Under the pieces are notes generated by a model. The model did no database searches. It had not been told where the DNA came from and saw only the letters and a program-made list of their open reading frames with translations. Below, in pieces: positions 1-10,903 of a stretch of 64,000 nt of DNA. Source of the DNA: Ascoidea asiatica. Taxonomy: Eukaryota; Ascomycota; Saccharomycetes; Ascoideales; Ascoideaceae. Position 1 is the stretch's first letter; every line of letters begins with the position of its first letter. A program made the position numbers and the translations under genes. The stretch spans positions 41,240 through 105,239 of the forward strand of contig BCKQ01000027.1 of the NCBI GenBank assembly GCA_001600695.1, written 5' to 3'.

Positions 1-1290
1 ATTATATCAATCAATTAATTCATTATTAAATCATTATTAAATCATCACTAGAACATGTTTAATTCTTAATTTATGGTTAAGATTTTCCTGAATTAATTAA
101 AGATTCCAATATTTATACTTCTTTCAATATTAATTTATCTGCTCACATTTGATTCTTATGATTAAAATAACAATGATTATCATTTCTTCTATTATGATAT
201 TGAATTCTAAGTTCAAGTATAATTCAATTCTTCAAAGCTTCATAAATTAGCATAAAATTTAAGATTTAAAAATCATAATCGTTTGATATCATCTCAAAAT
301 AGTTATTCNCTAATTTTTGAAAAATTAATTAAATGCAGTTTATATCAACATTATCCAAAAATTATCTTTATTNTATCCCTAANTTAAATTAAAAATCCAG
401 CAATTATATTTTATTTATAATTAATTCTATTTTAATTTGTTGACTCAAATAACATTAATCATTGCTTCTTATATCATAATTTAAGCTATAGCTAATACCA
501 TTATACAATCTAATATCACTACTTAAAATAGTGAAATTAGAGTACAGTTCCTAAAACAATGAAAGGTAATTTTTTTCAAAAAACTATCAGAGAATACCAA
601 CCAATTCAATTCAAGTCAATATATTAATTATGGTATCTACTCCAATAACAGCTTCGCATTTCATTAAATAGCATTTCAATTTCTTAACATAATCTTTGAT
701 TTTTTACATCAAATTCATATTTATCTTAGGTTATTTTTTCCTAAATAATTTCATCTAATAAGTAAATTTAGAAATGTCTTATTTCTAATTGCTGCTTCAA
801 ATCATATNTAAATATTATTAAGCACCATATGAGCTTATAATAATAAAAATTATTAAACTATCACCGGGAAATTCAATTCAATTAGTGAATACTTAAAGCT
901 GTTTTTTTCCTTTAAATTTATCATTTTAATTTATTGAATTTACTAATTTAAGATATAATTCCATAAAATTATTTATGTTATTAGATGAAAATCTGGCTTT
1001 TAGATTATTTAATTAATAACTTATTGGATTTTTCTCTCCCAATTACGAATATCCTTTAAATTCATTGATCAAAATTATTTTTTTGAAGCAGGTTGTTTCA
1101 TNTAAAAAAAATTAATGAATCTTTTATTGTTCTTTTTAAAAATAGATTTAATCTAATGATCATTATTTTATTTACTTCAGTTATAAATGGTCTAGAAATT
1201 CAATCAATAAAAATACAATTTCAAAACATAAATATTGAAAATCATTGAATTGATATCATTGAATTGATATCATTGAAGCTTTTGAATTTT

Positions 1291-1506
1291 TTAAAAAATG
1301 AAATTAAGTAACTCTGCTAGCTTATAAAATTCTTCAAGTTCTTCTTCTAATGTGCTATTTTCATCATCTTGTCTTTTTTATTGGCTCTTAGTTTAAATTA
1401 CTTTAAGTGATTGATGCAGTTCTTCAACTATAAGATTGATTTGAATTTAAAGATTTATTCATTATTTATGATGAAGTAGAGCTTTGTTTTCTTTTAAATT
1501 CAAGTA
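1291..1506 (-). pseudogene. Possible decayed coding fragment
   Basis: Read on the minus strand in one frame from about 1506 down to the stop at 1291, the sequence gives charged helical peptide interrupted by several stops. The last uninterrupted piece, 28 codons, contains DDENSTLEEELEEFYKLAEL and has the look of a coiled coil. Further minus-strand protein-like snatches (for example CEAVIGVDTIINILT near 640) occur at lower coordinates. I do not recognise the parent gene. In DNA this A+T-rich such runs can arise by chance, so the call is tentative. Confidence 0.25.
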
Positions 1507-1950
1507 AAAATAGAGTATAATATTTTTTTTGATAATATTTTCTATATTTTCTAATAGAAGTTTTTTTAATTTGATTACTTTCTTGTCTTTCTAAGATTTA
1601 CTAAGAATAGATAAGTTTGAAAAAAAAAACCGTTTGAGATTTGTTTAAAAAAAAGGGAAATATTCAAGAATTTTGTATTTAAAATTCATTTTGAAATTCA
1701 TTTTGAAAGTTAAACGAGATGANATTATTGATAATAAATGATAATAAATGATAATGAATGATTATGATGGAATTGATGAGATTGAATAATAATAAAATAA
1801 AATAAAATAAAAATGAATTGAGAGAATCATCCAAAATGAAGCAAAAGTCATAATCATTTCATAAAATATTATTGTTTTATAAAGAAATAGTCATTTATGA
1901 TACAGAATAGAGATAATTATTTTAAAGTTTTCTTTTTATCTATCTACATA

Positions 1951-1998
1951 AGTATCTAAGTATCTAAGTATCTAAGTATCTAAGTATCTAAGTATCTA
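1951..1998. repeat. Six perfect copies of AGTATCTA
   Basis: Six uninterrupted tandem copies of the 8-mer AGTATCTA. It is a non-coding microsatellite with a unit that is not a multiple of three. Confidence 0.95.
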
Positions 1999-2252
1999 GG
2001 AATTACCAAATATTTCAAATTTATCATCATGTAAAGAATTTGAAAAAGCTAGAGATGGTGATAATAATGATTCTGGAAATATTAATGAATTATCAAAAGA
2101 AGGATTATATGGAATATTTACAAACAATTTATAAAATACAGATTCAAACTCCTCATTTTACTTTGAATAAAACATTTTAACATTATAATGGATTCTACAG
2201 GTTTATTGTTTTAGGCAAGTGATATGAAATTAAAATAGAGGCGTTGTTGCAG

Positions 2253-2260
2253 TCATGTGA
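2253..2260 (-). promoter_or_regulatory. TCACATGA E-box variant upstream of CFT1
   Basis: TCATGTGA on the plus strand (TCACATGA on the minus) lies about 300 bases before the CFT1 ATG. The same octamer occurs about 250 bases before RPN6 and about 310 before REX2. It resembles the RTCACRTG sites of Cbf1-type bHLH factors. One or two copies are expected by chance in the window, so function is inferred from position only. Confidence 0.35.
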
Positions 2261-2297
2261 CCTGGAGAAAATAAACAATGAAATGAAAAGAGAATGA

Positions 2298-2330
2298 AAA
2301 TTGAAATTGAAATTGAAATTGAAATTGAAT
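2298..2330. repeat. (ATTGAA)n microsatellite
   Basis: About five tandem copies of a hexamer of the form TTGAAA in the CFT1 upstream region, directly followed by a short G+C-richer block (2329-2390) with two CCGAGG copies. Confidence 0.8.
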
Positions 2331-2557
2331 CCTGGTCACGAGCAGTCTTGTGTTCCGAGGTCTAAACCGAGGAGGATTTCCCGAAATGGAACTGACTTTG
2401 AAATTGTATGAAAACTCACTTATTAACAATATCAATAATAATAATAATAATAATAATATCAGTATCTGTTAGTCAATATAAAGATAATCAATCAATTGAT
2501 ATATAAACAAGTAAATAATCAAACAACAACCGCCAATATCAATAACCCCCAATATCA

Positions 2558-4425
2558 ATGGAAGCATATAATCAATTAATTCAACCTACAAGAATAAATA
2601 AATCTTTAGTTTGTAATTTTACTTCATTAAATTATCAAAATTTAATAATTAGTAAAGGTACTTTACTTCAAATTTTTAAAATAATTTCAATTCCAATTTC
2701 AAAAAAAAAAAAACTTTCATTAATAACTGAATATAATTTACAAGGTCTAATTACTGATATAAAATTATTAAAATTAAAAACTTCTTCAACTTCTTCAACT
2801 TCTTCAACTTCATCTGAATATAATCTTGATAAAATTATAATCTCAACAATATTTGCAAAAATTTCAATAATTAAATGGAATTTTAATTTAAATCAAATTG
2901 AAAATTTATCTTTACATTATTATGAAAATTTTTATTTAAATTTAAATTATTTTAAAAATTTTAATAATTTAAATTTTAATAAAAAATCAATAAATTTATT
3001 AATTGATCCAAATTTTAATTGTTTAATTAATTATTTTAATGATTATTTAATTATTTTACCATTTAAACAAAATGATGATGATGACTTAGATGATGATGAT
3101 GATGATGATGATGATGANGAAGAAGAGTTAGACGCTGATGAATTAGACGCTGATNATATTCATAGCGCTTATACTACTAGTATCGGCGCTAATATTAAAG
3201 ATGATCAAGATAATAAAGGTAGAAAGAAAATAAAGAAATTAAAATCTAATGAAAATCAAATATTTAATTCAAAAGATGTAATTGAAATTAAAGTAAATCC
3301 ATTATCAATGGAAGAAATTTATAAAAATGATTTAATTCAATTACAAAAACAATCAATTTCTTCTTGTCTTAAACCATTCTCTCATTCAATTATATCAAAA
3401 AATTCAACTTCAACTTCAAATTCAAATTCAAATACAAACTCAGATACAACTTCAAATACAAACTCAGATACAGATTCAATCTCAGATTCACATTCAGATT
3501 CAGATTCAGATTCAGATTCAGATTCAGATTCAAACTCAAATATAGAAGGTGATGATAATAATAATAATAATAATAATAATTCAAAAATACTTAAAAATTT
3601 AAAATTAAATAAAACTATAAAAAAAAACTTAATTTCAAACTTATCTAAACATGATGATGATTTATTTTATAATAAATCTTTTTATTTACATTCCTCAGAT
3701 ATTGATCCAGAAATTAATAATATTATAGATATGAAATTTTTAAATTCTTACAGAGAACCAACTTTATCAATATTATTTTCACCAAAAAAAACTTGGAGTG
3801 GAAATTTATTAAAAATTAATAAAAATTTAAAATTAATTATAATTTCAATAAATTTAAATTTAAAATCAATTAATAAAAAAAATTTAAATATTACAAAAAT
3901 TATTCAATTTAATAATTTACCATATGAAATTTTTAAAATTTTTAATTTAAATAATTTTTTAAATAATGGTACTTTATTAATTGGTACAAATCAATTATTA
4001 CATATAGATCCATCAACTGGAATTTTAAATTATTTTCCAATAAATAAATTTGGTTTAATTTCAAATTTAAATAAATTTAATAAAAATAATAATTTTATAA
4101 TTAATAAAAATTTAAATATAAATTATAATTTAAATTTAGAAAATTCAATTTTTAAATATTTAAAAAATTTAAATAAAATTTTAATTATCACTCAATTTCA
4201 AGGCTTTTTTTTATTAAATTTACAATTTGAAGGTAGATCTTTAAAAAAAATTAATATAAAAAAATTAAATAATTTTATTAATAATAATTATTTAATTTCT
4301 AAATTTTCTTCTCCAACTACAGTTTCATTATTTAATAATAATTATGAAAATTTAATTTTCATGGGTTCTTTAGATGGTGATTCAATTTTAATGGAATGGA
4401 ATTATCATGATATTTTAGATTCATC

Positions 4426-4456
<31 letters not shown>

Positions 4457-7400
4457 TCTATAAAAGAAATTGAAAATAAAGAAGTAACAAAAGAAATTAA
4501 CAAAGAAATTACTAAAGAAATTGAAGAAGTTGATACTGATGAAGAAGATTCAAATGAAACTATAAATAAAGATGATATTTTCATCAAAGAACAATCAAAT
4601 TCAGATGATGATTCCTCAGATGAAGATTTATATTCTGATGATGATGATGATGATGATATTCAAGAAATTAATAAATTAAATAATAATAATAATACTTCTT
4701 CATTAATTGATAAAAGTAATGATCCAACAAAAGATCTTTTTTTTAAAATTCAAGATATAATTTTAAGTTTTGCTCCAATAACTTCATTTACTGTTGCACC
4801 TTTATCTCCATATAAATTTATTAATGGTTTACCAAATCCAAATCATAATGAAGTTTCTTTAATTACAACTACTGGTTCTCATAAATCTTCTGCAATAACT
4901 TTATTTCATTCTTCTATACAACCAATAATTAAATCAACTTTAAAATTTAATGATGAAATTTCAAATATTTGGACTTTAACAACAAAATCTGTTTTAGTTA
5001 CAAGAAATAAAGGTATAAAATTAGAAAAAAATTTTAATTATTTAATTACAACTAATTATAATTTATTAAAAAGTGATATATATTTAGTTAATGATAATTT
5101 TAGAAATTGGACAAAATCTTCATTTATTAGAAATGATTATACTGTTCATATAAGTTTTATAAATAATGAAAGAAATATTCTTCAAATTTGTAAAAAAATT
5201 ATATATTTATTTGATTTAAATTTTAGATTATTATTTTCTTTAAAAATTCAAGATATTAAAATTAATGATAATAATTTAATTGAAAATACAACTTCTGATG
5301 AAATTAAATCAATTGAAGATTTTAGATTTGCAGAAATTTATGAAAATTATATTTTATTAACTACATTAACTGGTGGGGTTAAAATTTTAAAATTTAATCC
5401 TGAAATTTTAGATAATAAAGATAAAAAAAATATATCTCCATTTAATATTATAAAATTACCATCATTTTTAGATGATATTTTAATTACTTCTGGTACAATT
5501 TCAAATTCAAAATTATTTAAATCTATTAATGATGTTAATTCAATTATTAAATTTATTACTAAAAAACGTAAATTTAAAGAACATATATCTTTAACAATTG
5601 AAGAAAAAGAAGAAAATTATGATTTAAAAGATATTGATGAAATTGATGAAAAGGGTATATTAATATTATTAGTTACTGGTGATAATAGAATTGTAATATT
5701 TAAACCAAATCATGAAGAAAAAACTTTTACTTTAAATGATATATCAAATTTAACAAATATGTTAAGTTTAAATTTTTTTGATGTAAATTTAACAAATGAT
5801 GTTGATCCATTTATAAAACAAATTAAACTTATTTCATTAGGTGATAAATATGAACAAAAAGAATATTTAATAATTTTAACAATTGGTGGAGAAGTTTTTA
5901 TTTATAATATGTATTGGGATTATAAATTTAATATTATAAAATTTTTAAAACAAGAAGATTTACAAATTACTGGAGCTCCAGAAAATTCATTTTCTTATGG
6001 TACAAAATTAGAAAGAAGATTACAATATATTGAAAATTTTAAAAATGGTTTAAAAATTTGTTTTATTACTGGAATTATACCATTTATAATTATTAAAGAA
6101 TATCAATCATTACCAAGAATTTTTAAATTTACAAAATTTCCATCAATTGCATTTGCAAGATTTAAATATAAAACATCATTTATTAAAAGAAAAAATAATA
6201 ATAATATTTTAAATTATGTTGATGAAGGATCAGATTTTATATTTGTTGATATTTCAAAAAATGCAAGAATTTGTTCAATACCATATGAAAATCTTGAAAA
6301 TTATATAAATTATCAAAAAGAAATTTTAAAAGATGATGAAGGTAATGAAATTGAAAATGATGAAAATGAAGATGATGAAAAAAAAATTAAAATTTATAAT
6401 TATGGTAATGGATTACCTATAGTTAAAATTCCAATAAAAGATTGTGTAAAATCAATTGGATATCATCAAACTTCAGAAACTTTTATTTTAAGTACATATA
6501 AATCAATTCCATATGATTCATTAGATGAAGATAAAGAAAAAATAGTTGGAGGTGAAGATGATAAACCAAAAGCATTATCATATAAAGGATGTATAAAATT
6601 AATTTCACCAATAAATTGGAAAGTTATAGATAAAATTGAATTAGAAGATAATGAAGTTGCATTAAATGTTAAAAGTGTATTTTTATATACAGGATCAATA
6701 AATCAAAAAGATTCAGAAGAAAGTTTATTTGAACAACAAATGAAAATGATTTCAAATCAAAATCAAAATCCATTTGGAATTTTAAATTCAGAAGAAGAAC
6801 AATTAAAAAATCAAGAAAAATTAAATAATCGTAAAAAAAAAGAAGTAATATTATTTGGTACTGGATTTGTAAGAACAGAAGATTTAGTTTCAAATGGAGC
6901 ATTTAATTTATTTGATATTATTGATGTTGTACCAGAAATTAATAAACCATATACAAATCATAAATTTAAAGAAATTTTTAAAGAAAAAACTAAAGGTGCA
7001 GTTACTGCAATTTGTGATGTTAGTGGTAGATTTTTAGTTTCTCAAGGTCAAAAAATTATTGTAAGAGATTTACAAGAAGATAATACAGTTGTTCCAGTTG
7101 CATTTTTAGATACTTCAATTTATGTTAGTGAAGCTAAATCATTTGGTAATTTAATTATTTTAGGAGATGTATTTAAAAGTGTTTGGTTAGTTGGATTTGA
7201 TGCAGAACCATATAGAATGATGTTATTAGGTAAAGATGAAGGTAATGGAAATTTAGATATTAATTCAGCAGAATTTTTAATTCATAATACTGGATCCAAT
7301 AACATGAATAATAACATGAATAATAATATGAATAATATGAGTAATATGAATGGTATGGGTAATATAAATAATAATGGAAACAATAATGGAAATGATGAAT

Positions 7401-8008
7401 TATTTTTGGTATGTTGTGATAATGAAAATATTTTACATATTTTACAATTTGATCCAGATGATCCAAAATCTAAAAATGGATCAAAATTAATAAGAAAAAG
7501 TATTTTTAATATNAATACAGTAACTTCAGCAATGAGATATATTCCAAAAAAACCGAATAATTTAAATTTAAATAATTTAAATAATTTAAATATAAAAAAT
7601 GAATTTGAAGTTATTGGTACAAATATTGATGGATCAATATATTCNATAACTCCATTAAATGAATCTCAATATAGAAGATTATATATATTACAAGAACAAT
7701 TAATTAATTTTAAAAATTCTAAAATTTTAAATTTTAATCTTTTTAAATTAGGTTTAAATTTTAAAGCAAATAGATTATTACCATTAATTATAAAAAATTA
7801 TTCAAATTCTAATTTTTTATATAATTCTAATTATTCAGAAAATACTAATGGAAATTTTGGTAATAGAATGATAATTGATTTTGAAGTTATAAAGAAATTT
7901 ATAAAATTAAATGAATTTCAAAGAGTTAAACTTGGTTATAAAGTTGGTAAAAATCTTTATCAAGATATTTGGAAGGATATTATAGAAATTTTATTATATG
8001 GATTCTAG
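2558..8008 (+). CDS. CFT1: Cleavage and polyadenylation factor subunit Cft1 (CPSF160 homologue)
   Basis: Large WD40-type beta-propeller scaffold of the cleavage and polyadenylation factor. In the family it organises the polymerase module that recognises and processes mRNA 3' ends in the nucleus. The opening MEAYNQLIQPT followed by a Ser-Leu-rich strand matches the Cft1 N-terminus. The CPSF-A region spans roughly residues 1370-1790, with GAVTAICDVSGRFLVSQGQK and FGNLIILGDVFKSVWLVGFD, and the C-terminus ends in an IWKDIIEILL helix as in Cft1. At 1816 aa it is much longer than the S. cerevisiae protein (about 1350 aa) because of inserted poly-Asp (about 170-190), Ser-Asp/Ser-Asn (about 285-330), poly-Asn and Met-Asn runs between propeller blades. 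The start is the first in-frame ATG. Rse1 and Ddb1 share the fold, but the termini favour Cft1. Confidence 0.88.
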
Positions 8009-8426
8009 TATTTANTTTTTTAGACTTAGTTTTTGTATATTTTGTATCTTTATCTGTAATTAAAATCATCAATTAAAAATCATCAATCAAAAACCACCAA
8101 ACAAACCTTCTTTTGAATTTATTTCGAGTGTTTGCAATAAAATAAATAAAAAAACAGTTATCAGATCCGTGGTNCGGTTGTGTCGGATGCGGATTATCCG
8201 CGTTCTTTTTTTTTTGTGTTTTGAAAACAAAAACAAAAAGAAATTAAAATGAAATGAATTTGAAATGACAAGAAATGAGAAGAGTTGAGATGAAAGCAGA
8301 GTTTGAGTTGAATTGGATTGAAGAAAGGTGAGAGAGATCAATTGAGTGTAATTCTTTGGTAGTACTTTGGTAATACTTTATAGAGCAGTCATATGTCAGT
8401 GTGGAAGTTAACACAATCAAATAGAA
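8009..8426. other. CFT1-GPI11 intergenic region
   Basis: 418 bases holding the 3' end of CFT1 and the GPI11 promoter. A G+C-richer block at 8165-8205 contains a near-perfect inverted repeat (see the separate entry). No ORF or RNA gene was seen. Confidence 0.6.
8189..8201. promoter_or_regulatory. GCGGAT-T-ATCCGC palindrome (CGG-N5-CCG)
   Basis: A perfect 6+1+6 inverted repeat containing CGG-N5-CCG, the architecture bound by dimeric Zn2Cys6 factors. It lies about 225 bases upstream of the GPI11 ATG. The binding protein is unknown. Confidence 0.4.
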
Positions 8427-9497
8427 ATGGGAAACAAAAAGACAAAGAAAGTGGCCACCAGAGCCAACACTTTCACCACCACCAACAACAACAACAACAG
8501 TGCCAATTCAACTGCTGTCAGTTTTGGATCAGTCAGTAAGAAATCAGTTTCATGGAAAGATAATTCTTCAATAACTACAGTTTCTTCAAATGATTCATTG
8601 AAATCAAAATACTTATCCAGTGAAAAATCAACCACTANCAATAACAATAGCAATGGTAATTCTTCTTCTAAGAAAGAGAAAACAACAACATTATCATCAT
8701 CTTCTTCTTCATCAACAATAAATGGAATTACAAATTATAATAAACTTCATAAAACTTTATCATTACCAAATGATTTAAAATATACTCCAGAATTTAGAAA
8801 ATTTAATTTTTTAAAATTACCATTTCATTATTTATTTAATTTAATTTATTTAATTTATTTTAAAAAATTAAATTCTAAAGATTTATCAATATCTGAACTT
8901 AATAATATTTTAATAAATTCCATTTTTTTTAATCTTATTGGTCAAATAATTTGGATATTTATAATTAATAAAAATATAATTAAATTAAATGAAAATGTAT
9001 CTTCAAATTCAAATTCAAATATAATTACTAAAAATATATTAAAAAAAAGAAAAAATGGTAGTAATAATAATAATTTATCATTGGTTTTAATTTCAACTTC
9101 AATTTTCTTAAGTTTTTTATCTTCATTTATAATATTTATAATTTTAATTTTATTTGGATCACCAATAAATTCATTTAAATTTCAAACATTTTTAATTTCT
9201 TTAAATTTATCAAATTTAATTATATTACCATTAATATTAATATTTGAATTTAATTATAATTATTGGTTTTATTTATTAAATCATGAAAATGAAAAAATTT
9301 TAAAATATTATTTAAAAAATCCAATTTATTTAATTTCAATTTTTATAATCTTAGCTACTTGGATCTCAACTTTTACTTTTATTTTAGATTGGGATAAAAA
9401 TTGGCAATTATATCCAATTCCATTAATTCTTTCAAATTATATTTCCGGATTTTTAGCTTCTTTAATTATTGTTATTTATAATTTCTTTAATATATAA
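8427..9497 (+). CDS. GPI11: GPI ethanolamine-phosphate transfer stabilising subunit Gpi11 (PIG-F)
   Basis: ER multi-pass membrane protein of the PIG-F family, which partners the Gpi7 and Gpi13 ethanolamine-phosphate transferases in late GPI-anchor assembly. About 110 residues of basic, Ser/Asn-rich N-terminus precede a core with PFHYLFNLIYLIYF and several hydrophobic segments. The family signature LDWDKNWQLYPIP lies near residue 320, just before the last membrane helix. The S. cerevisiae protein is about 219 aa; this one is 356 aa because of the N-terminal tail and an Asn/Ser-rich loop near residues 190-215. The stop lies 31 bases from the convergent NOP19-like gene, so the 3' UTRs must overlap or be very short. 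The start ATG follows a purine-rich leader and is the first in frame. Confidence 0.87.
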   Translation: MGNKKTKKVATRANTFTTTNNNNNSANSTAVSFGSVSKKSVSWKDNSSITTVSSNDSLKSKYLSSEKSTTXNNNSNGNSSSKKEKTTTLSSSSSSSTINGITNYNKLHKTLSLPNDLKYTPEFRKFNFLKLPFHYLFNLIYLIYFKKLNSKDLSISELNNILINSIFFNLIGQIIWIFIINKNIIKLNENVSSNSNSNIITKNILKKRKNGSNNNNLSLVLISTSIFLSFLSSFIIFIILILFGSPINSFKFQTFLISLNLSNLIILPLILIFEFNYNYWFYLLNHENEKILKYYLKNPIYLISIFIILATWISTFTFILDWDKNWQLYPIPLILSNYISGFLASLIIVIYNFFNI

Positions 9498-9528
9498 TTT
9501 ATATAATATAATACTTATATTTCATATT

Positions 9529-10242
9529 TCATATTTTCTGTTTTTTTTTATTCTTTTTATTAAAAAACAATAAATTATTTCCTTTTTTAACATTCTTCAG
9601 TTTTTGTTTCATTTTTATTTCTTCTTCTTCTTCACTATCCATATCATCATTATCATTAATTGATACTTTATTATTATTATTATCATTTTCAAGTTTATTT
9701 CTAATATTTTTAATATTTTCTCTTCTCATATTATTCTTTATAGATATTAAAGCTATTGAATCTCCTTTATTAATCCTATATTTATCCTTATTATTATTAT
9801 TATTAGTAGTACCACCACCATCACCAAATTCTTTTCTTCTTTTCTTTAAACTTATTTGATTTAATTGATTTTCATTATTCAAGAAATCTTCAATTGTTNT
9901 AATTTTTATTTTTTTTTCTTTCTTAAATTTCTTATTCTTATTATTACCTTTATAATGATTTTCTTCTTCACTAGAATCTGAATCATTATTTCGTTCAAGT
10001 GATAATCCTGAACCTGGTTCAATTATTGGTAATTTCATAAAATCATAATGACTTTCAAATTTATTATTNTTGTTATTATTGTTATTATTGTTATTATTAT
10101 TAACTTCTTTATTATCAGAAGATGATCCTAACCATGATAATATTTTATTCTGTTGATCATTGATTTTCTCTTGAAACTCTAGCTGACGCTGTTTATTCTT
10201 CTTAACTTCTTCACTTATATTCTGCTTTATTCTCCCAGACAT
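9529..10242 (-). CDS. NOP19: Nop19-like nucleolar protein, 40S ribosome assembly (tentative)
   Basis: Small highly basic and acidic protein. An N-terminal helix (residues 10-38, ending NKILSWLGS) is followed by a conserved-looking block, DFMKLPIIEPGSGLSL (about residues 67-82), then alternating Lys-rich and Glu/Asp-rich tracts and a basic C-terminus (NKKNKKKQKI). This order matches my recollection of yeast Nop19, a pre-ribosomal (SSU processome) factor that has an ILSWL-type helix and an LPxIxxGSGL motif. The basis is motif memory, not alignment, so another small nucleolar protein remains possible. Asn runs near 48-60 and 190-200 are low-complexity insertions. It is convergent with GPI11. Confidence 0.5.
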   Translation of the reverse strand: MSGRIKQNISEEVKKNKQRQLEFQEKINDQQNKILSWLGSSSDNKEVNNNNNNNNNNXNNKFESHYDFMKLPIIEPGSGLSLERNNDSDSSEEENHYKGNNKNKKFKKEKKIKIXTIEDFLNNENQLNQISLKKRRKEFGDGGGTTNNNNNKDKYRINKGDSIALISIKNNMRRENIKNIRNKLENDNNNNKVSINDNDDMDSEEEEEIKMKQKLKNVKKGNNLLFFNKKNKKKQKI

Positions 10243-10903
10243 CTTTCCTTCTTTGTTTATTTATATATTTCTTCTCTTCATTCCCTCTTCAATTTCATTC
10301 TTTTTTTATTTTTATTTCTTTTTTTTGACCTTTTTTTTTAAATTTTGACATTTTTTATTTTCCGGATCCGAAACACCAAATCCAGACTGCGGAAATTGTT
10401 TTTCCATCCTCAGTGGCGTATTTTCCACCAGCCACGTTTTTGTTTTTGTTTCCGTGGCTTTGAATGTTTACAAATAAACTCGAATAAACTCGAACAAACT
10501 CGAATAAATTGAAATAAAATAATGAAATTTGATTGACTTNAATTGATTAATGAAAGAATTATGAATTAAAAAGCATGTATTAGAATAATTCATGTATTAA
10601 ATAAATGTTAAAACAGTTTTAGATTAAAAGAACAAAATATGAATCTAGTTATATAAAANATTTTATGCCGAATTGAAAGAAGCTAATGAACATTACAGCT
10701 GAGCAAAATAATAAATTAATAAGAGAAATGGAAATTTTAAAAATAAAAATAATTTGAAAAAATAAAAGTAAATTGAAAAAGAGAAGATGAAGAATAGTTA
10801 AAAACTAGAATTTGAATTTGAAATTGATATCAAAAAGTAAAATGAATAAAATAAAATAAGTTTTGAAATAATTATGAAGTTGATAAAATGTTTTAAAAAT
10901 GTA
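10243..10903. other. Intergenic region between NOP19-like gene and permease
   Basis: 661 bases containing the NOP19-like promoter and the 3' flank of the permease. The block 10365-10475 is G+C-richer, with TCCGGATCCG and an inverted repeat AGCCACG/CGTGGCT (about 10431-10460) around a poly-T/G loop. No gene was seen. Confidence 0.5.

Larger units (their letters stand above)
1..2252. other. A+T-rich region without an intact gene
   Basis: No open frame here has a start codon and a convincing length. The region is extremely A+T-rich. Two stretches (minus strand about 1291-1506, plus strand 2000-2134) read like short pieces of coding sequence with the codon style of neighbouring genes, but they are broken by stops or lack an ATG. 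An eight-base satellite lies at 1951-1998. The last few hundred bases are probably the upstream region of CFT1. Confidence 0.6.

Noticed and set aside
3390-3584. Reverse-strand open frames opposite Asn/Asp/Ser tracts (also in UBR1 and the zinc-cluster gene)
   Set aside because: They are shadows of coding repeats and carry no start or domain evidence.
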